A DNA stretch of 34,814 nucleotides from Kiritimatiellia bacterium (GCA_017405115.1 JAFRBA010000259.1:1-34814); one strand, 5' to 3'; shown: positions 24,731 to 34,390, counted from the first letter of the stretch. Numbers and translations: made by a program. Notes: generated by a model from the letters alone, not told the origin.

Positions 24731-27655
24731 ATGAGCGACATTGAGATAAAGGGTGCGAGAATGCACAATCTCCGGGGGATCGACGTGACGATACCTCGGA
24801 ATTCGCTAACGGTCGTGACGGGCCTTTCGGGGAGCGGCAAGTCTTCGCTCGCCTTCGACACGCTCTACGCGGAGGGCCAGCGCCGGTACGTCGAGTCGCT
24901 CTCGGCCTACGCGCGGCAGTTCCTTGACCGCCTGCAGAAGCCGGACGTGGAGAAGATAGAGGGACTGTCCCCGGCCATATCCATCGAGCAGCACACCACT
25001 AGCGGCAACCCGCGCTCGATCGTGGCGACCGTAACCGAGATACACGACTACCTCCGCATCCTCTACGGCTCCATCGCCGTGCCGCACTGCCCCGAGTGCG
25101 GACGCGCCGTGACGCGCCAGTCCGCCGAGCAGATAGTGGACTCCATACTGGCCGTCGGCCGTCGGCCGTCGAATGTCAAGGTAGTCATCCTCGCGCCGGT
25201 GGTGAAGGGCAAGAAGGGCCGCCACGAAGACGTCTTCGCGGCGCTGCGGCGCAACGGCTTTGCCCGCGTGCGCGTCGACGGCGAGATGCGCCTCCTCGAC
25301 GAGGTTCCGGAGCTCGACAAGAAGAAGGCGCATTCGATTGACGTGGTTGTTGACCGCCTGGTGGTTCCCTGCGACCGCACGCGCCTCACTGACTCCGTCG
25401 AGCTGGCGCTCAAGACCGGCAAGGGCGTGATATCGGTAGAGTTCCTTCAAACCTCTCAAACTTCTCAAACCTCTCAAACCTTCTCCGAGCTCAACGCCTG
25501 CGTCCACTGCGGCATCTCCTTCGACGAGCTCAAGCCACGCTCGTTCTCGTTCAATTCGCCGTTCGGCGCGTGTCCTACATGCGGGGGGCTGGGGCAGCTT
25601 TACTACTTCGACGAAGACCTCGTCGTGCCCGACAAGACGCTGCCTCTCCGCGAGTGCATACACCCGTGGCGCCGCGCCGGACACAACGCCATCATGTACT
25701 ACAACGCTCTCCTCGAGCAGATCGCCAGGCAGTACAAGGTAAAGCTCTCCACTCCATACGAGAAGCTGCCCGCGAAGTTCCGCCACTGCCTCATGCACGG
25801 ATTCAAGGACGACCTCGTGCTGCCGTGGCGCAGCGTGGACCGTCCGTTCGAGGGCGTGCTGGCCACTCTGCAGAAGCGCATCGAGGAGGCTGAGGACGAC
25901 GAGACGCGCGCCAAGTGGGAGGCATACCAGAGCTTCCGCACGTGCCCGGACTGCCGCGGTGCGAGGCTGCGGCCCGAGTCTCGCGCGGCAACCGTCGCGG
26001 GCAAGACGATCGTCGAGGTCATGGCGATGCCCGTCGGCGAGGCGCTGAAGTTTTTTGAGGGGCTTAGGGCGATGACTGGCGAGACGGGTGTGGCTGGCGC
26101 GACTGGCGCTGGTCGCGCTGGCCCCGCAAGTCTCGCCGGTCTTTCGTCCGCGAAGCTCGCCGGGCTCAAGGACATTCTTTCCGAGATCACGCGGCGGCTC
26201 CAGTTCCTGCTCGACGTGGGGCTCGACTACCTTACGCTCGACAGGGCGAGCGCGACGCTCTCCGGCGGGGAGATGCAGCGCATCCGCCTGGCGACGCAGA
26301 TAGGCAGCGGGCTAACCGGAGTCCTCTACGTGCTGGACGAGCCGACGATCGGCCTCCATCCGCGCGACAACGAGCGCCTCATATCGACGCTCAAGGAGCT
26401 GCGTGACCGCGGCAACACCGTCGTCGTGGTGGAGCACGACGGCGAGATGATGAAAGCCGCCGACTGGATCGTGGACCTCGGCCCCGGGGCGGGGCGCGAG
26501 GGCGGGCAGCTCATGTACCAGGGCGCGTACGGGGGGCTGCTCGAGGCGAAGAGCCTGACGGCCGACTACCTGACGGGAAGAAAGAAAGTGGAAAGTGAAA
26601 AGTGCAGAGTGGAACGTGGAAAGTGGAAAGTGGAAAGTGGAAAAACTTTACACTCTTCATTTTCCATTTTCCATTCGCATTTCCTTACCATCTCCGGATG
26701 CTGCGAGCACAACCTGCGGAACATCACCGCCCGTTTCCCGATAGGCGCGTTCACCGTCGTCACCGGCGTGAGCGGCAGCGGCAAGTCGACGCTTGTGGAC
26801 GAGACGCTCAAGCGCGCACTGATGAAGCACTTCTACCGCGCGAAGGCCGTGCCCGGCAAGTACAGGAAGATCTCCGGGATGGACCTCCTGGACAAGGTCG
26901 TGGAGATCGACCAGTCGCCGATCGGGCGCACCCCGCGCTCGAACCCGGCGACATACGTCGGGTTCTTCTCGGAGATACGCGAGCTCTTCGCGAAGACCGA
27001 GGCCGCGAGGGCGCGCGGGTACACGGCCGGACGCTTCTCGTTCAACGTGAAGGGCGGGCGCTGCGAGGTCTGCGGCGGAGACGGCCTGTGCAAGCTCGAG
27101 ATGAGCTTCCTCCCCGACGTGTACGTCACGTGCGAGCAGTGCGGCGGGCGGCGCTTCAACGCCGAGACGCTGGAGGTGACGTACGGCGGCAGGAACATAG
27201 CGGAGGTCCTCGAGATGACCGTGGCCGAGGCGTACGAGTTCTTCGCCAAGGTGCCGTCGCTCGCGCGCAAGCTGAAGATGCTCGTCGACGTGGGGCTCGG
27301 GTACGTCGCGCTCGGACAGAGCGCCACGACGCTCTCCGGCGGCGAGGCCCAGCGCATCAAGCTCGCGACGGAGCTTTCGCGCCGCTCCACGGGGCGCACG
27401 CTCTATCTTCTCGACGAGCCGACCACCGGCCTGCACTTCGACGACGTCGCCAAGCTGATGAAGATCCTGCTCGAGCTGCGCGACCAGGGCAACACCGTGA
27501 TAGTGATCGAGCACAACGTCGACGTGATGCGCTGCGCCGACTGGATCGTGGACCTCGGGCCTGGCGGCGGAGACCAGGGCGGAGCCTTGGTGTGCGAGGG
27601 CCCGCCGGCGGTGGTGCGCGCCTGCAGGGCGTCGGAGACCGCCAGGTTCCTGTAG
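24731..27655 (+). CDS. uvrA: Excinuclease ABC subunit A, carrying four repeat-derived insertions
   Basis: DNA-damage sensor of nucleotide excision repair. 974 residues against ~940 usual. First ATPase half: [27 protein letters not shown], the zinc module CVHCG...CPTCGGLG, signature [12 protein letters not shown] and [12 protein letters not shown]. Second half: [30 protein letters not shown], zinc module CEVCGGDG...[18 protein letters not shown] and [11 protein letters not shown]. Non-family sequence appears at four places: heptamers near residue 140-149 (AVGRRPSNV), nonamers near 238-250 ([12 protein letters not shown]), a palindrome near 448-472 ([17 protein letters not shown]), and the inter-half linker near 618-652 ([12 protein letters not shown]). 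All keep frame and fall at variable loops, so activity is likely retained. The ribosome-binding site is weak. Confidence 0.95.
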   Translation: MSDIEIKGARMHNLRGIDVTIPRNSLTVVTGLSGSGKSSLAFDTLYAEGQRRYVESLSAYARQFLDRLQKPDVEKIEGLSPAISIEQHTTSGNPRSIVATVTEIHDYLRILYGSIAVPHCPECGRAVTRQSAEQIVDSILAVGRRPSNVKVVILAPVVKGKKGRHEDVFAALRRNGFARVRVDGEMRLLDEVPELDKKKAHSIDVVVDRLVVPCDRTRLTDSVELALKTGKGVISVEFLQTSQTSQTSQTFSELNACVHCGISFDELKPRSFSFNSPFGACPTCGGLGQLYYFDEDLVVPDKTLPLRECIHPWRRAGHNAIMYYNALLEQIARQYKVKLSTPYEKLPAKFRHCLMHGFKDDLVLPWRSVDRPFEGVLATLQKRIEEAEDDETRAKWEAYQSFRTCPDCRGARLRPESRAATVAGKTIVEVMAMPVGEALKFFEGLRAMTGETGVAGATGAGRAGPASLAGLSSAKLAGLKDILSEITRRLQFLLDVGLDYLTLDRASATLSGGEMQRIRLATQIGSGLTGVLYVLDEPTIGLHPRDNERLISTLKELRDRGNTVVVVEHDGEMMKAADWIVDLGPGAGREGGQLMYQGAYGGLLEAKSLTADYLTGRKKVESEKCRVERGKWKVESGKTLHSSFSIFHSHFLTISGCCEHNLRNITARFPIGAFTVVTGVSGSGKSTLVDETLKRALMKHFYRAKAVPGKYRKISGMDLLDKVVEIDQSPIGRTPRSNPATYVGFFSEIRELFAKTEAARARGYTAGRFSFNVKGGRCEVCGGDGLCKLEMSFLPDVYVTCEQCGGRRFNAETLEVTYGGRNIAEVLEMTVAEAYEFFAKVPSLARKLKMLVDVGLGYVALGQSATTLSGGEAQRIKLATELSRRSTGRTLYLLDEPTTGLHFDDVAKLMKILLELRDQGNTVIVIEHNVDVMRCADWIVDLGPGGGDQGGALVCEGPPAVVRACRASETARFL
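25150..25177. repeat. Four in-frame heptamers in uvrA
   Basis: GGCCGTC three times, then GAATGTC. The end GTCGGCCGTCGAATGTC is nearly identical to the right end of the kdsD linker element at 10521-10537. It replaces a few residues of a variable loop before [13 protein letters not shown]. Confidence 0.75.
25444..25478. repeat. In-frame nonamers in uvrA encoding QTS repeats
   Basis: CCTTCAAA, CCTCTCAAA, CTTCTCAAA and CCTCTCAAA, the same family as 10787-10840. A nonamer is three codons, so it is read as repeated Gln-Thr-Ser just before the zinc-binding CVHCG. Confidence 0.9.
26074..26141. repeat. In-frame palindromic element in uvrA with 29-base arms
   Basis: The left arm 26074-26102 begins GACTGGCGAGAC. 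The right arm 26113-26141 is its imperfect reverse complement (reverse complement begins GACCGGCGAGAC). The loop is CTGGCGCTGG. It accounts for about 23-24 residues absent from E. coli UvrA at this position, ahead of [12 protein letters not shown]. Confidence 0.85.
26584..26684. repeat. Palindromic heptamer element in the uvrA inter-domain linker
   Basis: The left arm is AAAGTGG-type heptamers (26584-26645). The right arm 26652-26684 is CATTTTC-type heptamers, complementary when G-U pairs are allowed. It is translated as a Lys/Glu/Arg/Trp-rich then Ser/Phe/His-rich linker between the two ATPase halves. Confidence 0.85.
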
Positions 27656-27664
27656 GCTCCTCTC

Positions 27665-27693
27665 TTGTCTTCGCGACTGCTTTTTGGTATACT
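27665..27693 (+). promoter_or_regulatory. Sigma-70-type promoter of the C10 protease gene
   Basis: TTGTCT at 27665-27670 and TATACT at 27688-27693 with a 17-base spacer. The ATG lies 30 bases after the -10. The spacer end CTGCTTTTTGG resembles that of the tRNA-Thr/tuf promoter (CTGCTTTGG). Confidence 0.78.
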
Positions 27694-27723
27694 TATGGCG
27701 GAATCTGAAAGGGCATCAGAACA

Positions 27724-30700
27724 ATGAAGAGTAAAGCCATTCTCGTGGCGTTGCTCGCGCTTGCTTTTCAGGCGCAGGCAGCGTCGGTCTCGCGGTCTGA
27801 CGCCGAGTCAGCGGTGCGTGCGTGGGCGGCTGGCGGTCGGCGCCACCTTGGCGTCAGCTTCGGCAGCGGTGCCGTCGAGAAGTCCGCGTCGCACTCGACG
27901 ACGAACGGAGCGGTGTTCTATTCCGTCAAGCTTCGCGGCGGCGGCACGGTCTTCACCTCGGCCGACACGTCCGTCACTCCCATCATAGCCTTCACGGCGG
28001 CCACGAACGACTTCACGTCGATAGACCGTCGCAGCCCGCTGTGGGCCCTGCTCAACAGCGACCTGTCCAGCCGCCGCGTGACGTCTCGCGGCGGCGGGCT
28101 CGCGTACGCCTCGTCCCCGTCGAGCGCGGCGGGCTCCAATGCCGCCGCCTGGCGCAGCCTCGTCGCCGCCGGCGCCCGTCCGGACTACGCCGGCGCGGAC
28201 CTCGATCCGTCGCGCACGAGCGTCTCCGACGTCCGCGTCGACGTGCTGGTCAAGTCGAAGTGGAGCCAGGGCGAGAGGATATGGAACTACTACACCCCGC
28301 CCGGGAATCCTGGCGACAAAAAGAACTACGTCTGCGGATGCGTGGCCACGGCGGCCTCGCAGATCATGCGCTACTTCCACGGCCCGGTGGACGACGGCGG
28401 CCTCGGGATCCCCATACCAAACGCGGACGTCGCGGCCAAGACGTTCACCTGCCAGGTGGATGGCAGCGACGTGCAGCTGACGATGCAGGGCGGCCAGTAT
28501 GCGTGGGACGACATGCCCCTCACGCCCCTCACGTCGGGGGGCATAACCGAAGACCAGCGCAAGAACATCGGCAAGATCACGAGCGACTTCGGCATCACCG
28601 TCAGCATGATGTACGCCGCCGATGGCAGCGGCTCGTTCACGTACGACGTGCCCGGTAGCCTCGTCGACAACTTCGGCTACGCGCAGGCCGTCTGGGTCCA
28701 GATTAACGGCGAGATCACGCCCGAGGGGGGCAAGGTACTGCAGAACACGCTCTTCGCGAACTTCGACGCGGGGCGCCCGTGCGCGATGAGCATACCAGGC
28801 CACGCGATCGTCGCCGACGGCTACGGCTACGAAGGCGACGTTCCGTACGTCCACCTGAACATGGGCTGGGCCGGCAGCTGCGACTTCTGGTACAACCTGC
28901 CCGACATCACCGAGGCCAGCGAGGCGTTCGACGCCGTAAACGGCATCGGGTACAACATCTTCCCCGAGATCGGCGGGATAGTCGGCGAGATGACGACGCA
29001 CGCGATTGTGTCCGGCCGCGTGCTTGACGAAGACGGCAATCCGGTCAGCGGCTGCGCGGTCACGGTCTACGAGCCCGGGACGTACACCGCCGTGACGAGC
29101 GTCACGTCGGGCGCGAACGGCATCTGGGCCGCCATTCTGCCGGCTGGCACCTACGACTTCATGGCGAAGACCGACGACGACGAGTGGATCGGCGTGGCGG
29201 AGTCCGTCCTGCTGACCGTCCCCACGACCCACAAGGACCGTTCGTCGCTGGTTGCGTCGGCGACGGCCGTCGGGAACTCCTGGGGCAACGACCTCGTGCT
29301 CGAGCATCCGTCTGTCCGCGTCGGCGGCGTCGTGTTCTCGTCCATAGACCGCGGCATCGCCGCCGCGCGCGAGCTCGCGGCCTCCACCGGCGAAGCCTCT
29401 CTCGTGGAGGTGCTCGACACCACCCGCCTCAAGGCGACGGCAACCATCGACTTCGACTGCGTCCTCATGGCCACCAACGCGACGCCCGCCGCGTCGGCCG
29501 TCACCCGCCTCGCCGGCGCGCAGTTCATCGTTGCCCCGGAAGCATCTTTCGTCGTCTCGAACATCGTCTTCGCCGCAGGTGACAACACCGTGGTGGAAGT
29601 CGAGGACGGCGGTTCGCTGTCGCTGCTTGGAAAGGTCGACTTCGGCGTCAGCGACTACGTATCCGCAGTCCACACCGTCGCTGCGACGGGCTTCACGCTC
29701 CTCGGCGCGGTCTCGCCCGGGTTCACGCTCTCTTGCGACGCCGCCACCGGGGAGGGCGCGGTATTCGGCAGTGCCGTCGCAACCGACACTGCCACGTTCA
29801 ACGGCATATGCGCGTGCGCGCCGCGCATCGCCAACGCGGCCGACGAATGGGGCGAGATGCGCGGCTACGTGAAAGGGTCGTCGCCTACCTATTCCCTCGT
29901 CTGGCAGACGCAGCCCGTGCCCCTGACCGACGCCGTGGGCTACTACCTGGACGCCGGCGGGAACAAGAAGACAGCCGCGCGCATCGACAGGCTGTTCGAC
30001 AAGTACGCCGCGGCCCTGGCCGCCGGCGAGCTCGGCGACACGCGCAAGATCGTCATCCTGAAGAACGGTTCGATGTCCCGCTCCGTGCCCGTCGCCGACG
30101 GGCTGACGCTCACCGGCAAGACGGGCGGCGTCGAGGTTGACCTTGCAAAAGCGTCCAACACAGTATTCTCCGTCACGGGCGGCCTCCTGTCCGTCTCCGG
30201 GGTCACCTTCAGGAACTACGTCGGAAACGCGGTGTTCCTCGTCAACGGCAGCGGCGCGTCGCTGCGCCTCGGCGCGGGCGTGCAGCTCGTGGACATAGTG
30301 GGCACCAACTCCTGGTCCGGCGCGGTCTGCGTGCGGAACGGCCTCGCCACCCTCACCGGCGGAGCCGTGCTGGACAACTGCCGCGCCACCGGCCAGTACT
30401 CGCCCTCCAGGGTGAAGAACGCGTACGGCGGCGCGGTCTACGTGGCTTCGGGCAAGCGGCTCAAGCTCTCGGGCTGCACGATCCGGAACTGCTACGCGCG
30501 AAACTACGGCGGTGCGGTCTTCGCGGAGGCGAAGTCCACCGTGGAGTTCTCGGGCGAACTCAACATCGTTGGGAACACGTCCGGTTCGAACTCGAAGCTC
30601 GTCGGCGACGACGTCTACCTGAAGAACGGCAACAACCGTGCCACTGCGACGATCACCGACGCGGTGACCGGCAAGGTCGGAATCATGTGGTCCTCCTCGA

Positions 30701-32643
30701 CCGGCAGTTTCGGCAATACCAACGGGCTCGCCCTCGCCGAGGCCGCCTCCGCGACGGTCGCGCACTCCTCCGCGGCCGCGTTCTTCAGCGACGCCACGGC
30801 TTCGCTCGTCGCCGAGCCTTACGACGCCCTTCCGGGCCTGCGCTGGAATGCCGCGCCTACCGGGCCGCAGCCCTGGACCGGGCCCGTCAGCGCGGCGAGC
30901 GCGCTGGTGAAGGGCTCCGACGGCTCCCAGGCGTACTACCTGCTCGTCTCCGAGGCGCTCAAGGCGGTCAACAGCGACGCGACGATATGGGTGACCGGCT
31001 GGACGGGCAACACCATCGACGAGGACATCACGATCACCAACTCCGTCACGCTTCGCTCCGACACCAACAAGGGCTTCTTCTGGATTGACCGCTCGGCGGA
31101 CTGCTCGCTCATCATCGGCAAGGGCGGCAAGATAATAATGAAGGACATCGTCGTCTATGGCTCCGACGTGATTAACGACACCACGATGGAGTTCTCGGAA
31201 GAGCCCCGCACGGTGCCGCTCTTCGACGTCCAGGGCGGCGAGCTCCGCATGGTCACGCCCAGCGACTCGGCGCAGTACCAGACGGCCATCGTCGGCGTCC
31301 GCGGAGCCGGCCGCGACGCCGGCGCGGTCAGCGTGTGGAAAGGCGGCATCTTCCGCATGTATCCCGGAACCGAGATCAGCGACTGCATCAACGAATACGA
31401 CAACGCGGCTGACGGCTCCGGGCGCGGCGCGGCGGTGCTAGTCGACGACGGCACGGCGGTCTTCACCGGCGGCACGGTCACCGGGTGCAAGACGTACACC
31501 GGCGGCGGCGTGTTCATAGGCAACAAGGGCAAGATCCGCGTGTCCGGCGACGTTAACATCACCGGCAACACCGACCTCAAGGGCAAGGCTAACAACCTTG
31601 TCGTCTACGACCAGGGCTCGCTGCGCCTCGATGCGAAGCTCACGGGCTCGATCGGATACATCGAAGGCGTCTCCGGCGACACCGAGGTCTTCGGCTACGC
31701 GGCCGACGACGTGACCCCCGCCGATGCGCTTTCGAGCGCGCACAACTTCACCCACGATGTCACCGGCGACGTCGGCCTCGCCGTGACCGGTAGCGCCGGC
31801 ACACTCCTCGTCTGGGGCTCTGCGCCCGACTCCAGCGGCAAGTACACGGACGAGGAGGGCAACGAATACACGCTGGTCTCCGGCGGCGACAAGGTCAAGG
31901 TCGACGCCCCGACTGCCGTCTCCGGCCTCGTCTACAACGGGAAGGCCCAGACGGGCGTCCCGGCGGGTACCGGCTACACGCTCACGGACTACAAGAAGAC
32001 CAACGCCGGTAGCTACACCGCCGTCGCCACTCCGCGGCCCGGCTTCTCGTGGAGCAACGGCTCGACTTCCGCGAAGTCGATAAGCTGGAAGATTGCCAAG
32101 GCGACTTACGACATGAGCGCCGTCGTCTTCGCGGACGCCACCTACACCTACAGCGGCGAATACTATGCGTTGGAGATAACCGGCGAACTGCCCGACGGCG
32201 TGACGGTCTCCTACGAGAACAACCGCCAGCGCGACGTCGGCGCGTACACCGCCACCGCGTCGTTCGCGGGCGACTCCGCGAACTACATGGCGATCCCCGA
32301 CAAGACCGCAAAGCTCACGATAGTCGCAGCGGAGGAGCCGGTGCCGCCGCCGGACGACCCTCCGGGCCCGGAACCGGCGCAGCCTGTGCCAGTGGCGTTC
32401 GCCGCCATCGCCGGCGCTGACGGCACGACATGGACCCTGACCGTGACGGATGCCGTAGAGAAGTGCTGGTACTCGCTCTACGAGACAAACTCGCTTACGG
32501 GAGGCTTCGCCATCGACGGGCTCGAGCCCGTCGAGCGCCGCCAGGCGGCGTCCGGGGACGTGCCCTCGATCATATTCGAGCGCACGACAGACGGCTCGCA
32601 GGTCTTCTGGAAGGTTGTCGCGGAGCCTGAAGACGCGCATTGA
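27724..32643 (+). CDS. Exported C10 (streptopain-type) cysteine protease fused to beta-helix and MBG domains
   Basis: 1639 residues with signal peptide MKSKAILVALLALAFQAQA. Residues ~22-160 look like a Spi-type inhibitory propeptide (AVFYSVKLRGGGTVFTSAD, then PLWALLNSDL). The catalytic domain (~170-400) has the family Cys in CGCVATAASQIMRYF (Cys206), the His in PGHAIVADGYGYE (His360) and the conserved Trp in NMGWAGSCDFWY (Trp382). Next is a carboxypeptidase-regulatory-like domain (SGRVLDEDGNPVSGCAVTV, ~425-500). A long parallel beta-helix region follows with Chlamydia-Pmp-like GGAV/GGGV repeats (GGAVYVASGKRLKLSG, GGGVFIGNKGKIRVSG; ~780-1390), then two MBG-type domains (~1396-1530), a Pro-rich linker, and the shared FWK-ending C-terminal domain. 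Likely cleaves extracellular protein after propeptide removal; the substrate is unknown. Confidence 0.85.
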   Translation: MKSKAILVALLALAFQAQAASVSRSDAESAVRAWAAGGRRHLGVSFGSGAVEKSASHSTTNGAVFYSVKLRGGGTVFTSADTSVTPIIAFTAATNDFTSIDRRSPLWALLNSDLSSRRVTSRGGGLAYASSPSSAAGSNAAAWRSLVAAGARPDYAGADLDPSRTSVSDVRVDVLVKSKWSQGERIWNYYTPPGNPGDKKNYVCGCVATAASQIMRYFHGPVDDGGLGIPIPNADVAAKTFTCQVDGSDVQLTMQGGQYAWDDMPLTPLTSGGITEDQRKNIGKITSDFGITVSMMYAADGSGSFTYDVPGSLVDNFGYAQAVWVQINGEITPEGGKVLQNTLFANFDAGRPCAMSIPGHAIVADGYGYEGDVPYVHLNMGWAGSCDFWYNLPDITEASEAFDAVNGIGYNIFPEIGGIVGEMTTHAIVSGRVLDEDGNPVSGCAVTVYEPGTYTAVTSVTSGANGIWAAILPAGTYDFMAKTDDDEWIGVAESVLLTVPTTHKDRSSLVASATAVGNSWGNDLVLEHPSVRVGGVVFSSIDRGIAAARELAASTGEASLVEVLDTTRLKATATIDFDCVLMATNATPAASAVTRLAGAQFIVAPEASFVVSNIVFAAGDNTVVEVEDGGSLSLLGKVDFGVSDYVSAVHTVAATGFTLLGAVSPGFTLSCDAATGEGAVFGSAVATDTATFNGICACAPRIANAADEWGEMRGYVKGSSPTYSLVWQTQPVPLTDAVGYYLDAGGNKKTAARIDRLFDKYAAALAAGELGDTRKIVILKNGSMSRSVPVADGLTLTGKTGGVEVDLAKASNTVFSVTGGLLSVSGVTFRNYVGNAVFLVNGSGASLRLGAGVQLVDIVGTNSWSGAVCVRNGLATLTGGAVLDNCRATGQYSPSRVKNAYGGAVYVASGKRLKLSGCTIRNCYARNYGGAVFAEAKSTVEFSGELNIVGNTSGSNSKLVGDDVYLKNGNNRATATITDAVTGKVGIMWSSSTGSFGNTNGLALAEAASATVAHSSAAAFFSDATASLVAEPYDALPGLRWNAAPTGPQPWTGPVSAASALVKGSDGSQAYYLLVSEALKAVNSDATIWVTGWTGNTIDEDITITNSVTLRSDTNKGFFWIDRSADCSLIIGKGGKIIMKDIVVYGSDVINDTTMEFSEEPRTVPLFDVQGGELRMVTPSDSAQYQTAIVGVRGAGRDAGAVSVWKGGIFRMYPGTEISDCINEYDNAADGSGRGAAVLVDDGTAVFTGGTVTGCKTYTGGGVFIGNKGKIRVSGDVNITGNTDLKGKANNLVVYDQGSLRLDAKLTGSIGYIEGVSGDTEVFGYAADDVTPADALSSAHNFTHDVTGDVGLAVTGSAGTLLVWGSAPDSSGKYTDEEGNEYTLVSGGDKVKVDAPTAVSGLVYNGKAQTGVPAGTGYTLTDYKKTNAGSYTAVATPRPGFSWSNGSTSAKSISWKIAKATYDMSAVVFADATYTYSGEYYALEITGELPDGVTVSYENNRQRDVGAYTATASFAGDSANYMAIPDKTAKLTIVAAEEPVPPPDDPPGPEPAQPVPVAFAAIAGADGTTWTLTVTDAVEKCWYSLYETNSLTGGFAIDGLEPVERRQAASGDVPSIIFERTTDGSQVFWKVVAEPEDAH

Positions 32644-32664
32644 AAGTAAGAAGTAAGAAGTAAA
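32644..32664. repeat. Three AAGTAAG heptamers before recA
   Basis: AAGTAAG, AAGTAAG and AAGTAAA directly follow the protease stop codon and occupy half of the 41-base gap to recA. A shorter relative (GAGTAAG twice) spans the secretin stop at 19290-19303. Confidence 0.8.
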
Positions 32665-32684
32665 GCGAAGCAGGGCGAGAGGGT

Positions 32685-33707
32685 ATGGCCAAGGCAGAAT
32701 CCAACACCGGGAACACCGCGCTTGACGCGGTGATGAACCAGATACGCAAGGAATTCGGCGAGATGTCGATCATGCGCCTCGGCGACCGCGAGGCGGAGGA
32801 CATACCCGTGATCTCCACCGGCGCTCTCTCCCTCGACCTCGCCCTGGGCGTCGGCGGACTTCCGCGAGGCCGCATCGTGGAGTGCTACGGGCAGGAGTCT
32901 TCTGGCAAGACGACTCTCGCCCTGCATGTCGTGGCCAATGCCCAGAAGGCCGGAGGCGTCGCGGCGTTCATCGACGCCGAGCACGCCCTGGATCCCACAT
33001 ACGCCAAGAAGATTGGCGTCGACCTCGACAACCTGATCGTTGCCCAGCCCAACAGCGGCGAGGAAGCCCTCACAATCTGCGAGCAGCTGGTGAAGTCCGG
33101 CGCACTCGACGTCGTGGTGGTCGACTCCGTCGCGGCTCTCACGCCGCAGGCGGAGATCGACGGCAACATGGGAGATAGCCACATGGGCCTCCAGGCCCGT
33201 CTCATGTCGCAGGCAATGCGCAAGCTCACCGGCGTCATAGCTCAGACGAAGACTCTGCTCATCTTCACAAACCAGGTCCGCGAGAAGATCGGCGTGATGT
33301 TCGGGAACCCCGAGACCACGCCCGGCGGCAAGGCCCTCAAGTTCTACGCATCGTGCCGCCTGCAGGTGCAGCGAATCGGGGCGATCAAGAACACGACCGG
33401 ACAGGTCATAGGCAACCGCACTCGCGTAAAGGTGGTAAAGAACAAGGTCGCGCCGCCGTTCACCGAGGCGGAGTTCGACATCCTCTACACCTGCGGCATA
33501 TCCTACGAGGGCTCGGTGCTGGACGCGGCGCTCGCGCGCGGAGTCGTCGAGAAGCGCGGCAGCTGGATTTCCTTCGGCGACCAGCAGCTCGCCCAGGGCT
33601 CCCTCGCCACGATCGACTATCTGCGCTCCAACCCGGAGATCACCGCCAAGATCGTGGAACTCGTAAAGACCACCCCTGTGAATCCCGCGCTTGCGAAGCG
33701 CAAGTGA
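32685..33707 (+). CDS. recA: Recombinase RecA
   Basis: ATP-dependent strand-exchange protein and SOS co-protease. 340 residues. Signatures are [21 protein letters not shown], Walker A GQESSGKT near residue 68-75 (Gln where E. coli has Pro), [34 protein letters not shown], the L2-region [20 protein letters not shown] and [16 protein letters not shown]. The strongly acidic C-terminal tail of E. coli RecA is absent; the protein ends in basic ALAKRK. GAGAGGG at 32675-32681 is the ribosome-binding site. No LexA-type palindromic operator was recognised in the short upstream gap, although none could be excluded within the upstream gene. Confidence 0.97.
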   Translation: MAKAESNTGNTALDAVMNQIRKEFGEMSIMRLGDREAEDIPVISTGALSLDLALGVGGLPRGRIVECYGQESSGKTTLALHVVANAQKAGGVAAFIDAEHALDPTYAKKIGVDLDNLIVAQPNSGEEALTICEQLVKSGALDVVVVDSVAALTPQAEIDGNMGDSHMGLQARLMSQAMRKLTGVIAQTKTLLIFTNQVREKIGVMFGNPETTPGGKALKFYASCRLQVQRIGAIKNTTGQVIGNRTRVKVVKNKVAPPFTEAEFDILYTCGISYEGSVLDAALARGVVEKRGSWISFGDQQLAQGSLATIDYLRSNPEITAKIVELVKTTPVNPALAKRK

Positions 33708-34362
33708 CAGTCCTGGCGGTCCGCGCCTGAACGTCCTTTTCGAGGACGATTCGATAATTGTGGTCGACAAGCCTTCGGGCCGTGTCGTCCACCCAGCGCC
33801 GGGTCACGAGGAAGGCTCGCTTACCGAAGAGCTGGTGAAATGCCGTCCGGGGATGGCTTGCGTCGGCTCGCGCGAAAGGCCCGGCGTCGTCCACCGTCTT
33901 GACATCGAGACGAGCGGGGTGATGGTGTTTGCCAAGACCCAGGCGGCGTATCGTGCGCTGCGCAGGCAGTTCGAGTCGCATCAGGGCGTGGTGAAGCGCT
34001 ATCTCGCAGTCGTGCACGGAGCTCCCGGGGCTCGCACGGGCAGCCGGGAGGGCCCCGTGGGCCGCGAACGTCTGCACGCGGTGACGCATTGGGAGGTGCT
34101 TGCGCGGAAGGGGCCGGTCTCGCTCGTCGAGTTCACGATCGAGACGGGCCGGATGCATCAGATACGCATACACGCCGCGGAGCTCGGCTGCCCGGTTGTC
34201 GGGGACAGGCTCTACGGAGACGCCGTGCGCGACCGCCGTCTGGCGAACCGTCCGAAGCGCCTTCTGCTCCACGCCGTGGAGCTTTCCTTCACGCACCCTT
34301 CCACCGGCCGCCGCATAACCTTCGCCGCCCCACCGCCGCCCGACATCGTGTACGCCCGGTGA
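33691..34362 (+). CDS. RluA/RluD-family RNA pseudouridine synthase
   Basis: Converts specific uridines in rRNA or tRNA to pseudouridine. About 223 residues, catalytic domain only, with no S4 RNA-binding domain. Visible motifs are [21 protein letters not shown], the catalytic [14 protein letters not shown] (Asp71 if TTG is the start), [31 protein letters not shown] and [15 protein letters not shown]. The start is uncertain: TTG at 33691 overlaps the end of recA by 17 bases, and no ATG or GTG lies between it and the conserved VLFEDD. CTG at 33727 is the only other near option. Translational coupling to recA is likely. Specificity (RluA, RluC, RluD or TruC) cannot be decided from sequence. Confidence 0.88.
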   Translation: MRSASDSPGGPRLNVLFEDDSIIVVDKPSGRVVHPAPGHEEGSLTEELVKCRPGMACVGSRERPGVVHRLDIETSGVMVFAKTQAAYRALRRQFESHQGVVKRYLAVVHGAPGARTGSREGPVGRERLHAVTHWEVLARKGPVSLVEFTIETGRMHQIRIHAAELGCPVVGDRLYGDAVRDRRLANRPKRLLLHAVELSFTHPSTGRRITFAAPPPPDIVYAR

Positions 34363-34365
34363 GCC

Positions 34366-34383
34366 GCGCGCGATTTCGCGCGC
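34366..34383 (+). terminator. GC hairpin after the pseudouridine synthase gene (weak terminator candidate)
   Basis: A seven-base stem GCGCGCG / CGCGCGC with loop ATTT starts four bases after the stop codon. It is followed by a run of C rather than T, so it lacks the U-tract of a standard intrinsic terminator. It separates this gene from the tRNA-tuf promoter. Confidence 0.4.
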
Positions 34384-34390
34384 CCCCCCC

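Noticed and set aside
24731..27655. uvrA as a pseudogene because of its inserts
   Set aside because: The frame is continuous over 974 codons and all ATPase and zinc motifs are intact.
27808..30765. A 985-residue open frame on the minus strand
   Set aside because: It is antisense to the C10 protease, whose signal peptide, catalytic motifs and promoter are clear. The antisense product has no motif.
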